From NCBI GenBank assembly GCA_943325655.2, contig CALPQG020000016.1, positions 1-15,380 of the forward strand: a DNA stretch of 15,380 bases. The letters run 5' to 3'. Every line of letters begins with the position of its first letter. The stretch's first letter is position 1. The notes under the pieces were generated by a model. That model was given only the letters and a program-made list of their open reading frames with translations, searched no databases and was not told the origin of the DNA. This document shows, one piece after another, positions 13,700 through 15,380 of this stretch. The position numbers were made by a program, and so were the translations under genes. The DNA is from Bifidobacterium breve (lineage in GTDB: Bacteria; Bacteroidota; Bacteroidia; Cytophagales; UBA9547).

Positions 13700-14767
13700 A
13701 TGTTCAACCCTATGAAATCTATTGTACTTGCCTTATTGGTTATTGGATTCAATGCTGTAATAGCACAAAATAAGGTGATAGGTTATACCTCTTCATGGGC
13801 AGGGAATGAAGAAGAAATTCAATACTCTAAATTAACACATTTAAACTTTGCCTTTGTATTTCCCAATACAGACGGATCTATTGGAGAATTCGATGAAGCA
13901 GAAAAGCTTCGTAGAATTGTTGAAAAAGCCCATCAAAACGATGTAAAAGTATATATTTCTGTAGCCGGTTGGAATTTAGGAAGTGAATCTAAAGAAGACG
14001 GATTATGGGAAACCATTGCTGAAAACACAAAATCCCGAAAATTATTTGTAAAGCATTTGATGAATTTTGTAGCCAGCTATCACTTAGATGGCGTAGATAT
14101 TTATTGGACTTATCCTTTGTCAACACATGCAGCTAACGGTTATTTGTCGCTGATGAAAGATTTAAATGTTCAGTTAACAGCCAAAGGAAAAGGGCTTTCT
14201 GCTGTGGTTGCTCCCATAGGAGAGATGGCTGCTTATTATCCTACAGAAGTTTTTGCCTTGGTGGATCATGTAAATATTCTGTCTTACGAAAGTAAAGACA
14301 GTGCTAGTTTTGGATATGACTTTGCCCACAAGTCATTGAACTATTGGATCATGAGAGGTCTTTCTACAGAAAAAGCAATTGTTGGAATTCCTTTTCATAC
14401 CAAATATGCCTGGGATTCTTATGAAAATATAGTGGCGCATGGCGCTAGTGCTTATGATTGTTTTCACAAAGGAGAGCAATACAACGGAATCAATCAGGTA
14501 TTGGCAAAAACAGAATTGGCCAAATCAAACGCAGGTGGTGTAATGATTTGGGAAGTTACCCATGATGTAGAAGGCGCAAACTCTTTATTAACGGCCATTG
14601 GTCAGGTCCAAAAAGGTGTTTTGACTTCTCATCATATCAATACATTGAACAATGTAAATGCTATTTTACCACAACATAAAGAAGTTTTATTAGAAGGAGT
14701 TGCTCATGGAGAAATTATTGGAACGGCTAATTTACAAGCAGTAAAGAAGATAAAACAAAAAGATTAA
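13700..14767 (+). CDS. Secreted GH18-fold chitinase-like protein, probably catalytically inactive
   Basis: The 355-aa product has a signal peptide (hydrophobic 7-20, probable cleavage after A22 before Gln23) and a GH18 TIM barrel: KVIGYTSSW, LTHLNFAFV, VYISVAGWN, the active-site strand, Tyr196 in NILSYES, and GGVMIWEVTHD with Trp284 of the -1 sugar subsite. Active GH18 enzymes carry DxxDxDxE on the fourth strand. Here it reads D130-G-V-D133-I-Y135-W-T137: the third Asp is Tyr and the catalytic Glu proton donor is Thr. The rest of the fold, and aromatic residues that would line the sugar site, remain. Family knowledge of chitinase-like lectins suggests binding of a chitin- or GlcNAc-type glycan without hydrolysis; this is inference. 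Translation may start at M5 (13712), giving a more standard signal peptide. No T9SS domain is present, so it is likely periplasmic or otherwise released. Single-gene unit with its own terminator. Confidence 0.85.
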   Translation: MFNPMKSIVLALLVIGFNAVIAQNKVIGYTSSWAGNEEEIQYSKLTHLNFAFVFPNTDGSIGEFDEAEKLRRIVEKAHQNDVKVYISVAGWNLGSESKEDGLWETIAENTKSRKLFVKHLMNFVASYHLDGVDIYWTYPLSTHAANGYLSLMKDLNVQLTAKGKGLSAVVAPIGEMAAYYPTEVFALVDHVNILSYESKDSASFGYDFAHKSLNYWIMRGLSTEKAIVGIPFHTKYAWDSYENIVAHGASAYDCFHKGEQYNGINQVLAKTELAKSNAGGVMIWEVTHDVEGANSLLTAIGQVQKGVLTSHHINTLNNVNAILPQHKEVLLEGVAHGEIIGTANLQAVKKIKQKD

Positions 14768-14797
14768 AGGCTATTTTTCGTGTGTGTTGTTTGATTA

Positions 14798-14827
14798 CAA
14801 AAATAGGGACTCCGGTCCCTATTTTTG
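14798..14827 (+). terminator. Strong bidirectional-looking hairpin terminator after the GH18-like gene
   Basis: CAAAAATAGGGAC (14798-14810) and GTCCCTATTTTTG (14815-14827) are perfect 13-bp complements around the tetraloop TCCG. The stem has A5 on the left and T5 on the right, so it could stop transcription from both directions. It begins 30 nt after the stop codon. No convergent gene is visible on the other side. Confidence 0.85.
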
Positions 14828-14994
14828 CGTTAAAAGGTTTTATAATTTAAGGAATAGTACCTCGAATCCCTTATCCAGTTTGGCTGTGTACTTTGAATGA
14901 TAATCCGTTTGGTGGTGCTTTTGCAACCCCGTTTAAGCGCTTATATTATTAAATACAAAGTGCCACGCTGTTTGTTGTATCAAATAGGTGAATC
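14828..14994. other. Non-coding stretch before the transposase remnant; candidate IS110 left end
   Basis: No ORF. Small structures are visible: arms AGTAC (14856-14860) and GTACT (14888-14892); a hairpin GGTGC-TTTT-GCAACC (14914-14928, one bulge) flanked by direct repeats CCGTTT (14905-14910 and 14929-14934); and the palindrome AAGCGCTT (14935-14942). In IS110-group elements the non-coding left end precedes the transposase and encodes a structured bridge RNA. Position and length fit, but the element boundary cannot be seen, so this is only a candidate. Confidence 0.25.
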
Positions 14995-15105
14995 ATGAAA
15001 GAACAAAAATCAAAAGCATTTCCCATTATCTATCCTAATGCAGCAGGAATAGATATATTTATGAAATCAGCAATTTTATACTTTCTATTTTTATCCTTGA
15101 TGTAG
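14995..15105 (+). pseudogene. Truncated IS110-family transposase (N-terminal remnant)
   Basis: The ATG at 14995 opens a 36-codon frame. Its first 21 codons (to 15057) read like the start of an IS110-family transposase: a basic, Lys-rich lead followed by YPNAAGIDI. In that family AGID(I/V) is the first strand of the RuvC-like DEDD domain, and its Asp (codon 20) is catalytic. The family continues with a segment like GSxxHxVA, but here the sequence changes abruptly after codon 21 to FMKSAILYF and stops at TAG 15103-15105. The other frames after the break show no resumption of the transposase, so a deletion or replacement is more likely than a simple frameshift. A full protein would be over 300 aa; nothing functional can remain. 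The identification rests on a short stretch recalled from family knowledge. Confidence 0.55.
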
Positions 15106-15380
15106 GACACCAAAAAGATATTTATGAATAAGTGTAAAAACACTTACTTTGCTAACTTCCATCCGGATTGATCTTTTTTTGACTTTCAACATGTAGGCTT
15201 ATACATTTTTTTGTTTTGGAGCAATAAATACTCATGGAAGAGGAAATAATTAATTGAACCATTTGTACTTATATTGCCGTTAAAGTTTTATAAATTTGAT
15301 TCAATTATTTAAGCCATCGTGTATTATTTACTGGCACCTGTAACCACTAGTTTACAGCGTTGCATAAAACGACAAGCAAT
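15106..15380. other. AT-rich region without recognisable gene
   Basis: Neither strand has an ORF I can support; the longest reverse-strand ATG frame I traced is about 36 codons with no familiar motif. One small hairpin is present: TAAGTGT (15129-15135) and ACACTTA (15140-15146) around AAAA. No tRNA, repeat array or second IS end was recognised. Confidence 0.5.

Noticed and set aside
14861..14880. CTCGAATCCC resembling a tRNA T-loop
   Set aside because: No matching T-stem, anticodon arm or acceptor stem can be formed on either strand.
1..15380. CRISPR array, toxin-antitoxin pair, defence island or phage genes
   Set aside because: No regularly spaced repeats and no protein of such families; all intact genes belong to surface, housekeeping or metabolic families.

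Overview
The window looks like a chromosomal segment of a member of the Bacteroidota, probably flavobacterium-like. It is AT-rich and ribosome binding sites are weak or absent. Several gene starts are preceded by a box fitting the Bacteroidota -7 consensus TAnnTTTG. The first gene ends in a type IX secretion (T9SS) sorting domain after HYR and SprB-type repeats. All complete genes are on the + strand.

Layout. (1) 2-1363 is the 3' end of a large secreted, T9SS-anchored adhesin-like protein, closed by a good hairpin terminator. (2) 1618-2694 is prfA (release factor 1), followed by a tiny lipoprotein gene and a perfect 13-bp inverted repeat. (3) 3035-8701 is a surface polysaccharide cluster: a GT4 glycosyltransferase, rfbC, a Wza-type export lipoprotein, a Wzc-type co-polymerase/tyrosine kinase, and a CpsB/YwqE-type PHP tyrosine phosphatase. 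rfbC through the phosphatase are joined by 1-nt overlaps or a 2-nt gap. An extended SDR (8713-9675) follows 11 nt later and ends the run. (4) 9738-13578 is a second tight operon: a TPR protein, a phosphosulfolactate synthase (ComA) family protein, aroE, and a GT2 glycosyltransferase. (5) 13700-14767 is a secreted GH18-fold protein with two active-site acids replaced, ending in a strong bidirectional-looking terminator. (6) 14828-15380 has no intact gene but contains what looks like the first 21 codons of an IS110-family transposase, cut off just after the first catalytic Asp.

How it fits together. The polysaccharide cluster supplies the export and assembly-control module: outer-membrane export lipoprotein, inner-membrane co-polymerase with its own kinase domain and Tyr tail, and the opposing phosphatase. 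It has only one glycosyltransferase and one sugar-nucleotide enzyme (dTDP-rhamnose pathway). No flippase, polymerase, initiating transferase or rmlA/B/D is present, so the rest of the pathway must lie elsewhere. The ComA-family gene suggests a sulfonate product, but the pathway is not shown here.

Most interesting items: the GH18 protein that looks like a lectin rather than a chitinase, the truncated IS110 left end (with a possible remnant of its bridge-RNA region), the hexanucleotide repeat coding the kinase Tyr tail, and the ComA homologue in a bacterial aroE operon. No clearly new defence or mobile system is seen.
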